From positions 5,525,908-5,589,907 of the forward strand of contig NC_087082.1 of NCBI RefSeq assembly GCF_026151205.1: DNA of 64,000 nucleotides, written 5' to 3'. Below the pieces are notes generated by a model, which ran no database searches, was not told the DNA's origin, and saw nothing but the letters and a program-made list of their open reading frames with translations. Each line of letters begins with the position of its first letter. Positions within the stretch are counted from its first letter, which is position 1. This DNA is from Bolinopsis microptera (lineage: Eukaryota; Ctenophora; Tentaculata; Lobata; Bolinopsidae). The translations under genes were made by a program, and so were the position numbers. Of the stretch, positions 24,410-38,950 are shown piece by piece.

Positions 24410-27400
24410 TGATAGGGAGGCCCCCCGCAACCGCACCTTCCGTATAAACAGGTCCTAGGACCTAGCATGATGGAGGAGTATCATTCGCTTCAACTACTGT
24501 TCCCCAGACCAACAATAATCCCCCCCTAAAAACGACCACCCATAGCAACCCAAAACATCAACACTCCAGCCAAACAACAACACAACAACACAAACAACAA
24601 CAAAAACAAAAACAAAAAACACTAAGTAAGACACAGAGTGCAGACTGTGTCAAACAAAAAGACTACTCACAAAAATGTAAGGAATTGCTTGGATTCTTAT
24701 GCCTAGTTACTCATAATAACATCAAACGCAGTTAATGCAAGGAAAACCCTCCTAGCCAACAACATGGCAGGAAAAAATCCAGTCATTCTTGCTACTGAAC
24801 CGTACCGAATAACAAAAATATCATACCACCTATAGAATAAAAGATCTGTCCAACTTCTACTACAAAATCGGGGATAAAGACCCCGTTCCCGCAATTTGGT
24901 ACGCACAAAAACCTGACAGCTAAATGGTGGGAACATACACAATACACAACACCCATCAGTGCCGTTAAAATCCAACTCAGCAGACGACAGAACTCCTTCT
25001 GGCAGCTTCATACATGGATATAAACGGACCGAACCTGCCACAAGAAACATCACCACTAGCGAAATATGCCAATGATAACAACATCCCGCCACATTATAGG
25101 GTCGACACGATTCCCATCACACCCTTTGGGTGAACAAGACATCAATACGAGGGGAGAGGAGCTACTTGACTTTCCCTCTCCTCCCAGGGCTGGTCATGTG
25201 CCAACAAGGATCATCCCCAACCTTCCTCAACTCCGAGGCCACAATATCAATATCGATCCTTACATTAACAAACCCATTTGGGAGGAGACCTCATTAGCAA
25301 TTGCAAGTTAGTGACCTCAACTCCCATCCTTCTGATCATCGCTATATATGTTCGACATAACGTACCAGGGCCAAAGAAGGAACCCAAACAGATCCTACTG
25401 AGTCAAAAACACTGACTGGACAGATTTGATGAGATCCTATCGAATAACCCCCAACCTAAACACACACAAATCAACACTACGACCGCAATTGATCACAATA
25501 TAGACATCATCAATACTGCCACTAAAGGAACCTACGAGGAGGCATGCCCCATTAACATACATCTCAAGTATCCGTCCGCAAACCCCCCTGGCTAACATCG
25601 CGAAGTAGAAGGAAAGCACAGAGGGGAAAATAAGACAAAAACTGAATACAGCCCGAAAAAAGAAAACTGATGCCCTGTGGCTCGCTCTAGGAGAGCAACA
25701 AACAATAACACCAGACTATTATCCAAAACCTCCCCCCCAGCGTAATGCCTGGAGAACTTTTTTGTAGGAAACAGAGTCTGTTAAGAATCAGGGAGGATGA
25801 ACAATATTCCCTGAAATCCTGCAACGAAACAATGCACACACTAGAAGGCGTTTTACCAAACCACCGAGACATCACCAAAAATGCAGAGGAGACATTGGAG
25901 GTCCAAGACACAAGTGGTAACCCACTTCAAGTGATCGTGTCACTGACCCGCCAGTGCCTGGCAACTGGGACCTCTACGCAATCACCACCACCATACTCAA
26001 TCCCATCTACAGCCCAGACAGCATCGAGAGGCTCCTTAACTCCTTTGATCCCGTTAAAAGCTGCTGGACCCGACACCCTCAAACCTATCAACATACAGAA
26101 AGCTTGCCACACATCAAAGACATCACCAGAACCATTAGAACAAAAAATCATGAAACCCAACACAATCCAACTTTGTGGAAGACACCACCTAGGAATCATC
26201 TCCCAAAGCCTGGAAAAACTGACTACAACCAACCAAAATCATTCGCACTATCACCCAATCTCCATTGAAGTTAAAACTACAGGAGAAGGTGAATACTGTG
26301 CATAAGCAAACACGACCTTAATATCGCTAAAGACCATCAACAAAACTGACAATTATGCTTTAAAAAAGGGATTTCAACCGAAGGCAGCCCTTTCATAAAT
26401 GTTACTCACACCACGAGCCGCAAGGATAGCTAAGAAGGATATGTCTTAGGAGTCTTTCTAGATATAGAGGGAGCTTTTGATAATTTCCTCTATCAAGCAT
26501 ATTTCTGACGCAATCAAGACCACGAAAGTGGACCCGGCCACAGACAGCAACAATGGATCATCAACATGTGTAACTAACGATGTCAACCATTAAATATAAT
26601 GATAAGCCGAAAAGGGTCGGATCCGGAGAGGGTGCCCCCAAGGTAAGCATCCTTTCCCCTTTCCATTGATCCTGGTAAGTCGATGATCATCCTGCCAACA
26701 ACCGAAAGAGACATTCCAGGATACTGCAAGCTTTGCAGATGATCTGCATTTCTAGCGGAGGGAATAATTAGACATCATCTGGAACCGTAAACAAACGCAA
26801 AACCATCAACAGGGGCAATAAAAAATGGTACAAAACCAAGATCTATCCATAAGCGCACTCAACACACAATCTATCATGTTTACCCTGGAAATAAGAAATG
26901 GACACTTAGACCTTGGTGGTGGGTAACACCACTTAAAGGACTATCCAAATCTGCCAAATTCCAAGGAGTTGACCCTCGGGACAGCAAGCTCAATTTCATT
27001 GAAACATATCACCAATACCAACTAAAAAAAGCTAACGGACGGCATCCCTTATGCAATGTAGAAGAGCATACGGCCCCACTTGGGGAAAGAGCCCTAAAAC
27101 ATGCAAATGGATGTACAACCGCTGTATCAACCTATTCAATCAACCTGCTGCTGTAGTATAGGATTAGGTCAACCCAAACATGACACAAACGCGAGAAGTT
27201 CAAGAAACGAGTTCATGCATAGGCATTGAGAATGATGCCTGGTGCCTTCCAAGTACTGCGCCAAACGATCGCACTGACCAACCTCACAAACACTCCAGAT
27301 ATCATACTTTCCCTGAGAGGTGAAGCAGCAAAGGGCACAGGCCAGGCTTCAAGCATATGGAAGCCTAACCCTCGAAACTAATCGCCCCCAGAAAATTACC

Positions 27401-28733
27401 ATCACAACTCACACCACTATCACAACCATTCATGGTAGGAAAACCTCAACTAACCACCCAAAAAGCAGAGAGAGACCTATCTATACCAACCAAGATGTTG
27501 AACGAACCCTTCACGGTCACCACTCCTGGAGCTGCCAAACATAGAAATAAATAGGCTCACTTCCAAAACACCATCGACAACATCCCAACCCCAGTGAAAC
27601 CATCACCTGCTACAACAACGGGTCCACGCACAGACTCAGGTAGCGGGGCTTGTTATATTAGTCACCACAGACAAACAACAACACTAACTATATGAAAGGA
27701 TCATTCAATGCTTCCTGATTATTGCACCGTTTATCAAACTGAACTCACCCTGCCATCATCGAAGCTTGTGAAATATCTATCAACTTACACCAACACACAA
27801 TATCCACATCTGGTCAGAACAGTCACATCCTCTATCAAGCTATATTCCTCACCTTCAACGAGGAGTAGAACCACTATAGACTGCTACGACACCCTCATAC
27901 ACTCGGATCCACTAACACCTAAGAGATCAGATGGATACAGCACACATCGGATTGTGGGGTAATGGAAAAAGCAGACGAGCTGGCCAAAATGGCACAACCA
28001 TGAATCCACTTGATTGCCCAATTCCCACAATCTTACATCAACGCCTGAGATCCACGACAAAGTCACAAAACTTAATCAAGAATCATGGGATAACTAATGT
28101 GTCCCAGACCACACTAAACTGACACTGACATAAAAACATCAACATCATCAAAAATCACAACACAACACTCAGCAAACAACAGACAAAATTACCGAACAGC
28201 AGTGCACCTCATCACGGGGACATTGTGTCCCTCAACAAACACCTACAGCAACCAGCCACAAATCATACACAAGTGCTTGTCCAAAATGCGGCGACGATGA
28301 GGAGACTGTCTCACACTTTCTCGGACAGTGCCCGGCTCATAGCCCCAAAGTAAGAGGTCAATATTTCCGGGACTACTACCTCTCTGTCCAATGCACATTT
28401 CGACACCAACACATCTCCACCATTGGTTACAACTTTACAAACCACACTAAACGCTTAGTGGTGCCGGAGGGAGTATGTGACCATACAGGTTAACAAAGCG
28501 ACTACTTTAACGCCGTCTTGGTTCGCCCATCTCACCTCCACACCAACCACCACCTAACCGTTTATCTATAACACACCCCACACCACTTACCATCATCCGT
28601 GATTAAACATCTTGATTCTCGCTGGCATCCTCCACAGGACTGCCATAACCCCAGAGTTAGGCAAAGCATCCAATATGCTATGCCGCCGTGGGCCAACCAG
28701 GCCCAGCCTCCTTTAAAAAAAAAAAAAAAAAAA
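24410..28733 (+). mobile_element. Old degenerate LINE with RNase H-like end and poly(A) tail
   Basis: About 4.3 kb of A/C-rich sequence holds ordered but broken pieces of a Jockey/R1-like protein. The endonuclease piece NTRGEELLDF lies near 25140. The reverse-transcriptase pieces follow: AAGPDTLKPIN (about 26060), KPGKTDYNQPKSF (about 26210), VFLDIEGAFDN (about 26450) and a changed FADD-equivalent near 26730. An RNase H-like HIGLWGN piece lies near 27945, and a C-terminal zinc-knuckle-like CPKCGDDEETVSHFLGQCPA near 28280. It ends in about 20 A residues. Many stops and shifts in all frames show it is long dead. A 9-bp duplication brackets it. Confidence 0.85.
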
Positions 28734-28742
28734 AATATCTCG
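28734..28742 (+). repeat. Right target-site duplication of the old LINE
   Basis: AATATCTCG directly follows the A tail and repeats the left flank at 24401-24409. The first As overlap the tail, so the duplication may be 7-9 bp. Confidence 0.7.
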
Positions 28743-29599
28743 AGAATGTACAATCATATTCAGGTGGTTAGCGGAGTTATTGTTAATACGTTTCGTATCT
28801 GTTTATGTTGTGCTTGTATACTTATAGAGCAATACTAATACAGCATACCGTAAACTAGTTATAAACTGTTGAGTAATAGTGTTGTTCAAAGTTTTGAGTG
28901 TTGTTTTTCATAGTAAGTGTTGTTCATGGAGTTGAGTAAGCTGTTCTGAAAACGTTGTTAACTATGCAGACAGGTTGTAGTTTTGTGAGCATGTTGTTGA
29001 CCTTGATGTATGGCAAACAGGAACTCTGGCTAGAAAGCAAAACGAACTAAAAAGCAGGCACGGTAATACAGGTTAACAAGGTTTTGAAGTTATTAGTTAT
29101 TCTGTTATCAGTTTTGTCTGAAAATACCAATAAACCCACAAAATGTTGCGTAGTTACCATACACTGTATTTGTACTATTATGTGTGACTTTGATATTTTG
29201 ATGGCCGCTAAAAAAACCTGTAAGTAGTCATGGTAACACACAATCTTTATTCATTTCATGACGTCAATGAATTGAATTCTCCGATTTTCATCAACCAGTA
29301 GATTATATGTTCCTGGTGTCACATCTTTTCTATCAAGGCCAAATTGGATGACTGCGCATTGCGCTAGTTTTGATGCGGCTCGGATTAAGTGATTAGAGCT
29401 CCAGCTGAACTTTTTAAATAAGGAACAAAAAGGTTTCTAAAAATGCAATCCATCATCTTTTATACGCACACTGCTGTGTCGCGGACATGTGCTAAAATAG
29501 GGCATAATTAGTTACTTCCTCTTCAGAATCGAAAAAAGAGAAATTAAATATAATTATATTAGAAACGTGGTTGTTTGGCTCCTGCCCAAGAGATGAACG

Positions 29600-29625
29600 C
29601 CCCCCCCCCCCCCCCCCCCCCCCCC
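29600..29625 (+). repeat. Poly(C) tract, 26 nt
   Basis: An uninterrupted run of C in AT-rich sequence. Its exact length is uncertain because such runs are read poorly by sequencing. Confidence 0.9.
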
Positions 29626-32600
29626 TCTTAATATCTAGAAATGATACGAAACTATGAAACAGAGCCGCACTCGTGCTCAGCCGGGCAATGTAATATGTTG
29701 ATCGTATATGGGCATGCTTGTCGTGGATTGTACCTGCATTCGGGACACCTTTGCCCTGCAGGAAATGGTCATCATTCACTCAGGCATGTCACGTTACACG
29801 GACCTCGCTCTCTAGATTTCGTTCTAACCGTAAGATAGTGCTGGGTATTGAAAATCCCACGACCTACTAAATGCCATTTACTTTAAATTCAATCAAATCA
29901 GAAAAGGTATGGTTGGGCTTGAGGCACGTTGAACCCTTACTTTGACCAAACTGCGAAGACATGTCATGTACTAAGTGGAAATGAATTTTTACTGTAATGT
30001 TTTACGGACGGGAACGTTTTTACCGCTCAGTAGATTTGTGCTATTTTTTGTGTTGACATGCCTTCTATAAGACCCCAACGTTTAGAATTGCCTCTGCCCA
30101 CCCTTTACGGTTATACCCGACAAGTTTCAACAGTAAAATAAACACATTATTACTTCGTATTTCCTGTGTCAGTTGTTAGTTAACCGAATAGGTTAGCCAC
30201 AAGTAAATTATCCACTAGGTAACGAAGAGGAAACAGTTGAATGTATCACATCAATCAATCTGACATACCTCAACACCCTCATATACCACTCATCCAACCT
30301 CTTAAATCTCTCCTCAGATCTTCTCCTACTCGCAATCATTTACATGTCTCCTTTCAAATCACCATCCAGACATCATAGAAAGAACGGCTCTAAAAACGCT
30401 GTCACGTGATTTTTGGGTATCCAAGTAAAAACAGTAATTTGACCTATCATACATTAACAGGATTATAAAATCACATTGTGTCCTTTCTTACTTTGTAGTT
30501 TTAACTTTCAATATATTGAAAAATGTTTTCGTCACAGACAACACCTTTCGGTCCCCTAAGCCTGGAACATTAGACTTACTGCAAAGTACCAAGTTTAAAT
30601 GTAGATTTTTTGGATAACGTCCACATTATTTCATTTCCGATTGCGATAAAACAGACGCCAATACTATTCCTAAATTGTGATTTAGTTTACAACCAGGTTT
30701 CACCGCAGCTAAGGGGCTTATCAGCGATTCCGGCCACCTTCACAGGAGCAAGAGGGGCGCGCGACTCCGACTCCTGCTATGGTCAAAGATTTCACAACTC
30801 GACTACCTCCCGATATCTGGTGCGTCACCAACTTTATCATGATATTTTCATAATATTTTACATGGAATTCACGCTTATCTGCGCAGTTTAATAATCGATA
30901 TTTACTTTTAATTAAATATTTCCTCATCACTCTAATCTGCAGTGGAGGTTGGGGGGACAATAGCGCGGACGGCAGGAGGCACGTGTCAGATATAAATGCC
31001 AAACGCGGTTGGTTACGAGCGACAGAAGAAACGAGAATACAACGCCATACACTCAAACCGAATGAATAAGCTGACTGGACGAGTCAGCGATGGAGGTTTG
31101 AGATCTATCCTTGTTTGCTTCCTTGTGTTGCTTTCAAACCTGCACTTTTTTTCAATTTGTATTAGAAAAACGCACAGATATAAAGTATTCCACAAAATAA
31201 GTTTATTTTTTTTTACATCATTCGTTACATTGCTGCCTTGTAAACTCCGGCTCAAATGACAAACATTTCAGTATCAGACAATACTTTACTCCCACGACGC
31301 GACAGAGAAGGGCCTGATCATCAGATTCGTTTGGAACGTAACAGAACCTTGCTTTGAAGCACCTACCTCCAGGACGCAGGAGCAAAGATTGTAAGGAGCA
31401 CTCAATTAACTTTAGATTTATAACAAAACTTTCGATACAAATTAGAGTCCCATCAAACGCTTTCATAACAATTTTCTATTCTGGCAGTCAATAAAAAGTA
31501 GTTTTATTAGAAAGTGTGAAAAAGTTTATCTTTGGCAATAAAGTCAGTAAAGAGGTATATATAATAAATGAACGTAAGCCTAATTATGGGGCCCAGAAAA
31601 GGAAGTAATAAACTGAAGTCCGAGCTCTGAACATGATACTTGCAACTGATTAGAGAGTTAACCTAAAGCTCTTTCTGTAAGCGTCATAATAGGATAAAAT
31701 TTGTCAGGCACCAATCATATAAACCACTGAGAAGTGCGGTCATAAAAAGCGATATCCAAAGAGAATTGGTAAGTAGATAACTACTCTATCTGTTTTATTA
31801 TTAGTTTTCCAGGACAACATGTAATCAAGTAATTGTTGTTTCGAGTACGGATCTCCGCATTCACGCGATAGCAAACAGGGCACAGAAAATTCAATAATCG
31901 TGGGTCCATATTTATTTCGATTTTCTGTTGTGGAGGCTAAATGATGTTACTGCGGCATCTTCGAGTATGTGAATAACATTGATCAAAGCTATAACTGATG
32001 ATTATAAAAACCAGAGAAAATTTAGCAACTTATTTCTATTGTTATCATATTCTTTAATTCAATTGGTTGAACTTCTCATGTTTTAGCCACAGTCCGACCC
32101 TTAGAATTTAATCACATTACACATCCACATCCAATAAAGACTGTGCTATCAAATTTTAACACCTCTTTTCAATAGGCACTACAAAGTAAGGGGTTGGGAG
32201 ACCACAGGGCCTCAGAATACCATCAGAATGGTGGGTAACCTGTTTACTACTCCTCGTAGTAAACCCTGCCCAATTCCCACAAATCAACACTCTGTTCTGC
32301 CAGAGTGTCCAGAAAGACAAGAAAACAAGAGAAACCAAGCATGATCCCAACTTTAAGCTAACAAAATTACCATGTCTTTTCAACTTTTATAAACAGTTGT
32401 ACTGTATCATCACATGAGACATTCCTTTAGTATTTCACCACAATATTATAATGACTTTTTAAACTAAGATATGGTAACAATTGTAACTTATAATCAACAT
32501 TCCATTGTCTCAGATTCCTAAGACCAAATCACGGAATACCAGCACCCAAAAACGAAAACGAGAAGAATCTTCCGAAGTTTCCCAAATACCAGTGAGGAGC

Positions 32601-35600
32601 AACCAATTCCTTTCTATCAATAAGCCAAAGCTAAACTACAACCTGAAATCATCAGAGTATAGTTCCCATTGTTTTGTTTTATTATCAAAGCGTCCTAAAC
32701 GAACAGCAGGTGCAGTTGTTAGTATGTGTAATGCTCTATTTCTATGTGGAATGTGCATGTGCATGTACGAGATCCATCGTGATAGGACCCCTTTTCCCAC
32801 TCAACGTTCAAATTTAAAACTGGCACCAACCCTTCCGTACAAAATTATGAAAATTGAATAACTGAAATCGTGAGGATGATCGCATCAAAGACGGAGCGTC
32901 TGCGCTTAAATAAATTGTATGAAAAGTTGCGCGCAAGGACCGTTGGCGGGGGTTCGTCATAAGCAACGAGCCCAAAAATATTTTTCACTGGGCAGTATAC
33001 AATTCAATAAAAACGGTTCCAAACAGTCGGATGACGACGTAATACAATTTTAAAATTAATACCGAAATAAATAACGATTCCCCCCGTATTATAACTGATA
33101 GTTTTGCACGTCCAAGGTTATAGATATATAACCTTATAAACTACAAGTGAGATTCCACAGCGCCCTAGTTCTTTTCCCGATAACAGTGTAGACAAGAATC
33201 GAGAATCCAAACGAACTGTGAATAAGTTATAACTAGCATCTGATCAGCTCACTAATCGATATGAATTTCTCAACATTAAAATCACCTTGACTGGTGGCGA
33301 AGTATCTTCGGTTTGACGTGGTTCAAATACACTCCCGCGGTCACACTAGTCAGTGGCCACCTCCCATCACCCCGCTTCATCTGAACACACAGCGACTCCA
33401 GTCTCCATAGAATCTTTTACATAAGATAAATCAGCTCCTCCTTTAGCACCTCCCGTTGAAGTCATCATGGGACCTTTCAACTCCAGCCAAAGCGACCTTC
33501 AACTCCGATCGCCAAGCAACGACGTAACAAGTTCTGAGATAAAGTTTCGTACTTCCTTTCTGGAATTGTAAAGTTTGACTGGAAGAAGCCGAGGAAACAC
33601 CAGAAGATGATACTATGCAGAGGGCCTACCCCTCAACAAATGACGATTATGGGATATGACGCCTAATCCTACTTCAAAACACCCGAAACTGCCTCGTACG
33701 ATGTAAGAGTATCCACCAAATTTGTTTAACTCAGATTGCGGTACTACTTTGCCTTACCTAGGTTTGATTTAAAAATTGTAATTATATCGTTTTGAAACGA
33801 GTACTGTATCTCAGTCCTGTGCTATAGCTTACTTGATTTTTCGATTTCGAGAAATGATAATTAAAACGAGCGGTAAAACAGTTGGTATTGTATCATATAT
33901 CCCGCAACATACTCCACATAAAGGTTAATTAAGTGACAGTATAAGAGTGAAGTAGAATTAGGTATTGGGATTAGGTTAGGTTATTAGAATCGTTAAATTT
34001 GTCGAGGAATTATATTCCGAATGGGTTTGTTGTTTTGAGTGGGGTTACGTCCAGCCACAAGTACTACTCGAGACATTTCTTTGTAACAATGAACTTATCT
34101 TCCTCAGTCCCCAGCAGACCGACGATATCAGACAGCCAAGTTAACTAGGGAGATAGTGGGTTGGCGATATAATCGAGTCCGGACCTCAACTGAGAGCCGA
34201 AAGACAAAGTGCACTCCTTGACATTCGAGCAACAGTCTCCGGAACCGTCGCCTAACAAGAAAGTGGTATTTTTTACTCTCAAATATTAAGAACGTAAAAA
34301 TCGTTTTCCCTCTTAAGCACACTGAAAAAAGTATTCCATGACAAACACTTTTATAACGATTCTACTTTTCTATTTTTATGTTTCAACATTACCTGGGACC
34401 CCAGCTATAAAAGTACCGCCGGAAATAGAGATTCGGCGGAATACAGGCTGAACGCCGCAACAGTAATTTCAACACAATACACGTGTTTATTTTACTGATA
34501 TACTCAATTGACAGGCACCAAGCTGTAGAAAACAAACTCGCACCCCTGTCACTGAGAAACAGAAATATGAAGCTTCCGTCTTAGCAGTCGAGGAGATTCA
34601 AATTCAAGCCAATGCTGGATAAAAATTCAAGCCAACGTACGGAAAACCTTTTCAACAATACCTTCTTTTATGGGACAAACTCTTTGGGGACGGAAATTAG
34701 CTATCGTGGAAAGACAGCTATCAATAAAGCGACAAGAATGGAGTACGCCATAAAGATAATCGACAAGAAAAATTGAAAGGAAAAGCGTGAATGATGATAA
34801 ATGAGAATAAGGGATCATGAGAAACGTTTAGATCATGATCATTGTGTCACACAAGTTAATTGGCCGACTGTAACTTATCAATTCCTTTTTTATTACACAT
34901 TAACTTAATATAAAATAGAAATCTTATCTCACATATACCATACTGTTCATATCTATGACCTATATTCCCCCAAGTACGATATATAGCGGAGTGAGTGAGG
35001 CCTCACATTTCTCTGGTAACCGAGCTTGTGAAGGATGGTGACCCCTCGACTGCAATCAGTAAAAAATCGATTTTCGCGGACATGAGAGAGAGGGAAGATG
35101 TTGGACATGTAACTGCCCTGGAATACATGCACTCGTCGGAGAAGAAGACAACTGGACAAAAAACCGAGAGAAAATAATTAATTAAACGTATTTCGAGAGA
35201 GGTTCGATTAAAAATTAGGAGATTTTGGATTGTCAAAGGTGGGATGCAAGAGCGATAATCACAATTGTAGGTACACCTAGCATATATAGACACCAGAGAA
35301 TCCTTGTGAAAGCTGGGTAAGTCCCTTCATGATACTCCTTAATATATCAATGTTCTAAATTCTAACAAAATACTTGACTCAAATAAAAAAAACAATGTAC
35401 ATATTTGTTACTAAACACCTTGGTTTGTATACAAGCCGATCTTGATGATATGGCTCCTGAAGTAGATCATGATTACCCATTTTAGAAATTTCAGATAAGG
35501 GAAGAGATTGCTATGAGGGCAGTCGGAGTGATAAACGACATCCTTTATGCGGCTACCCTCCCTTCAGAAGTAAAAATAAGGACCAGAGGAACTCTTCTCA

Positions 35601-36707
35601 CTGATCATGGCTAGGCGGAATTCAGATTTTGCAGCCCATACTGGATAAGCTAAGCCAATGAGCCAAGGTAAGATTATAACTCACCGGTTCACCCAGACTT
35701 ATAAAGACGATTATCACAACTTAAAATTTGAAAGCGACCGAAGAACAACAATATTAAATTATTCTGACTCAAATCTCAAGCTAATTGTCAATATATTATG
35801 AATTAAAAAACGTTTTCACAGATTTGATCCAAGTTAGATGCAAGTCGGTGCCCGATGATCGAATATCATGCAAAACCAGTGCAGAATCACAGAAGGCTAA
35901 AACTGTCTGAAGAAAAAGCTGCCACCGAATTGAAAGTGTGAATTGTTATCACTCCTCCTGACACCGCGGAAATACCCCTGACACACGGTAGGATAACCCT
36001 GACACACGATATACTCCTGGACAACGAATTACTCCTGACACACGGATTACTCCTATTACTCACCGCGTTCAAGCGCCTATGAGTACACGTATTGTGTGCA
36101 CTGAAAGAATGAGAATGTCCATCAAGGTGGTGTGTTGAAAGAAAAATGCTGTTCTAAAGAATTAATCAGATAAGGCAGGATTACATTTGATAATTAATAA
36201 CTAATTACTTTTACAAGAGATGAGTAAACCAGAACCAATAGTGCATGAACTATGACGGCAAATCCATCAGACGACATATTGCGAAATAACTTGTAATTTT
36301 GTAAAAGAAATGTTTTATCTCGGATAACAGTAGTTTTATCAGCTAGTTGTTAGCATAATATTTTGACAGTAAAAGTAAGTTAGTATATACTCTATCTTAT
36401 GTTACTATTGATATTAGTTATAAGACCTTATATTTAAATACTTACAAGTAACTGAGATTAATTTGATATAAAACCCTTATCCTGACTGCAATGAACCTAT
36501 ACTTAAAGGCCAACTAATCACGCCAAAACCTGCTTTGTTGACCGAAGACCTTTAGTTGAAGAAAAGAGATTAGGAGCTAATGTTAGAAATTCAGATAAAC
36601 CTTTTTCCAAACCATCCTCCCTCCTAGCCTAGCTTACTATATGTGAACGATCACCGTAGTCACAACTTTAAAGTGATACCCAAAAATATATGAATTAGGT
36701 GAATATC

Positions 36708-36710
<3 letters not shown>

Positions 36711-36752
<42 letters not shown>
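36711..36752 (+). repeat. Poly(C) tract, 42 nt
   Basis: An uninterrupted run of 42 C. The opposite strand is a G run able to form G-quadruplexes. The length may be a polymerase or assembly artefact. Confidence 0.9.
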
Positions 36753-38555
36753 ATTTTTGATGAAATTTTGCTATATTGCGATTCGTCGAAGTTGGTTGGC
36801 ATTGATTTGTGCAGTAATTAGCAAAGAGCGTATTCACTATCGAGAAAGATAATAATTAACATTAAAATAATCATAAGAAGTGTCCAAATGTGCAGTAGAA
36901 TGAATATTTAATAACATATTCATATATTTATAGCTACTGTTTCGGAATATCGTGCCGTATTTGGCAAACTAAGATATAGTATTACATGTGATAGAGCTGG
37001 ATGGTACAAATGTGAAACCATTTTGTGAAAGACAAAATCCAGCAGCTATAAGAGCAAAGCAAAACTCCGCTCATTATGGTAGGTAAAGCCCTAAATTAAG
37101 TCCCTTTCCCTTACAACTTTGCTTATTATTTATAGTCATAAATAATTTCGTGTGATACTTTAAAAGAGAAAGTACGCCGCCTTATATCTGTATTATATGT
37201 GTTAACAAAATAAGAGTGCCCTAAAAAGGGGGGTTACTATTATAAATTTTCAAAGCTTTATGGCGAGAACGAAAACCTTTGTGGGTATTCCCAAAAGTAA
37301 CAACCCACAACGCAACCCTTTAATAACTCACTTCATTCGTGTCATAAATATCACAAAAATAGGGTTGACAAATCACTGATTAAGTGCCGAGATCACGTAC
37401 TGCAAGATCTTTAATTTCTTGATAGAGTCATAACTCGGCTAAATTGTGTTCATCAAAATGAAATTTTTTGGGAAATCACTTGAATTATCTGAACGAATGT
37501 TAGTATATAAACTTTTGTGGAGTTCCTTCCTAGCACAAAGTTATCTTATACATTAAGGCGGCAATAGTGAAACAGATGGAGTGGCGTGCCACACCCTCAG
37601 TCATCAATGAAAATTTGCGAAACTTTCAGAAATCTAAGGTTGACCCATATCTATATTCTCTGAATTTGTGTGAAATTTCTAACACACATTACGTCAGTAT
37701 ATTAAACGGTTGCGTGTGGGGTATTACTTTTTGGGGCCTCCCTGGTATTATCATCAATCAGCTTTTGCATCACTTTGGAGTTTAATATGGTTTTTGCATT
37801 TTCCCCTCTCAATCATCTGGTTCAGATCACACATTAAATTACATCGTTTAAGTTATAATAAAATTGATGTAAATTCGTGATTGTGTATTTTCTCAGATAA
37901 AACATGAATTCTTTAGACGCATTTATTCGACAGTAAGTTTATTTATTGGTATTATATTTGTACAGTTATTGGTTCAACTTGTTTGGATCCTGTCACCTGA
38001 TTGGACAGCATACAGAAAGCCACCGAGCAGTTGGGATTTTAACCATTCCCGCAACGGCAAACAGCTATACATTCAAAGTCTGAAGCAATATATAAAATGT
38101 AGTTTTTGATGTAGAATTTGTACTGTTTGTAGATAATTGTAGATTTTTATGTGATTAAACTACAAAATTCAACAGATTGGAATACCGTGAAGTAAAGTTT
38201 TTTTTTTGCCTTCTCTACATTCTCCACAATAATTTTGATAAAGTAAAAGTTTGGGCAGTAACCAGATAGCCCGACCCCTGGTTACGCGAACAGGTGTTCG
38301 TCACACCTTATGACATGAGGTTACCAGATCAAATGACTCCATAATAATAAGTAACATACATTGCTTAGTATGCCTTGCGATGAAGTGAACCCCTTGACAC
38401 TGACACAAGCAGGGATTCACATCATAGGCAAGTGCACTATTGGATCACATTACCGCACGCGAAATTCATATTCAGCGGTGAGAGTCGTGTACCAACGACC
38501 TAATATACCATAAAATATCGTAATAATTTAACTTATATGAGGCAATAGACTACCA

Positions 38556-38950
38556 CAAATGGTATCCTCGACATTGGCCCCCTGAATGAATTCCCTTTCA
38601 GTTTTTGGCGTGTCCTGGATCGATAGATCAAAGAACTATTGCCCCAGCCCAAACTGAGAGACCTAGGGGTTCGCCTGTCCAATGACTGCTCACGTCTTCT
38701 CCCAGACAAATACAACAGAAGGCTAAAACAGCAAGTGACGCTGACGTCATGGGTCCAAATCGTATTCAGAGATAGGTCACCTTCCGCATGCTCACCCTTT
38801 ACAATGACCTGTACCAAGGTGAGAAGCAAACTCGAATACTCCTGCCGGTGTGGATTCCTGACAAAAGCAGCCGATATAGTGAAGCTATTTGAAGAGCATC
38901 CAACGACAGTACACTCTCGAATCAAGTGGCTGCCAGAATCATGATTTCTG
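38556..38950 (+). mobile_element. CR1/L2-like LINE fragment (reverse transcriptase C-terminal part)
   Basis: Fragments readable across frames match the region after the LINE polymerase site: LRDLGVRLSNDCS, TSWVQIVFRDRSPSA, MLTLYNDLYQ and VRSKLEYSCRC, all in the expected order. Frame changes interrupt it, so it is a relic. It belongs to a different family from the two larger LINEs in the window. Confidence 0.6.

Larger units (their letters stand above)
28743..38555. other. Gene-poor region, nothing recognised except small tracts
   Basis: No gene could be supported. A degenerate 20-25-bp tandem of CTCCTGACACACGGATTA-like units lies at about 35950-36062, and two long C runs are listed separately. 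A basic open stretch at 32514-32650 (KTKSRN, QKRKREES) follows a TCTCAG acceptor-like site, but no partner exon or family is visible. Confidence 0.35.

Noticed and set aside
24154-24447. 97-residue open frame ending in the old LINE
   Set aside because: It starts at a non-ATG codon and its end crosses the LINE insertion boundary; it could be a remnant of a gene but no family is recognised.
30721-31056. 111-residue minus-strand frame
   Set aside because: No domain and no splice context; not distinguishable from chance.
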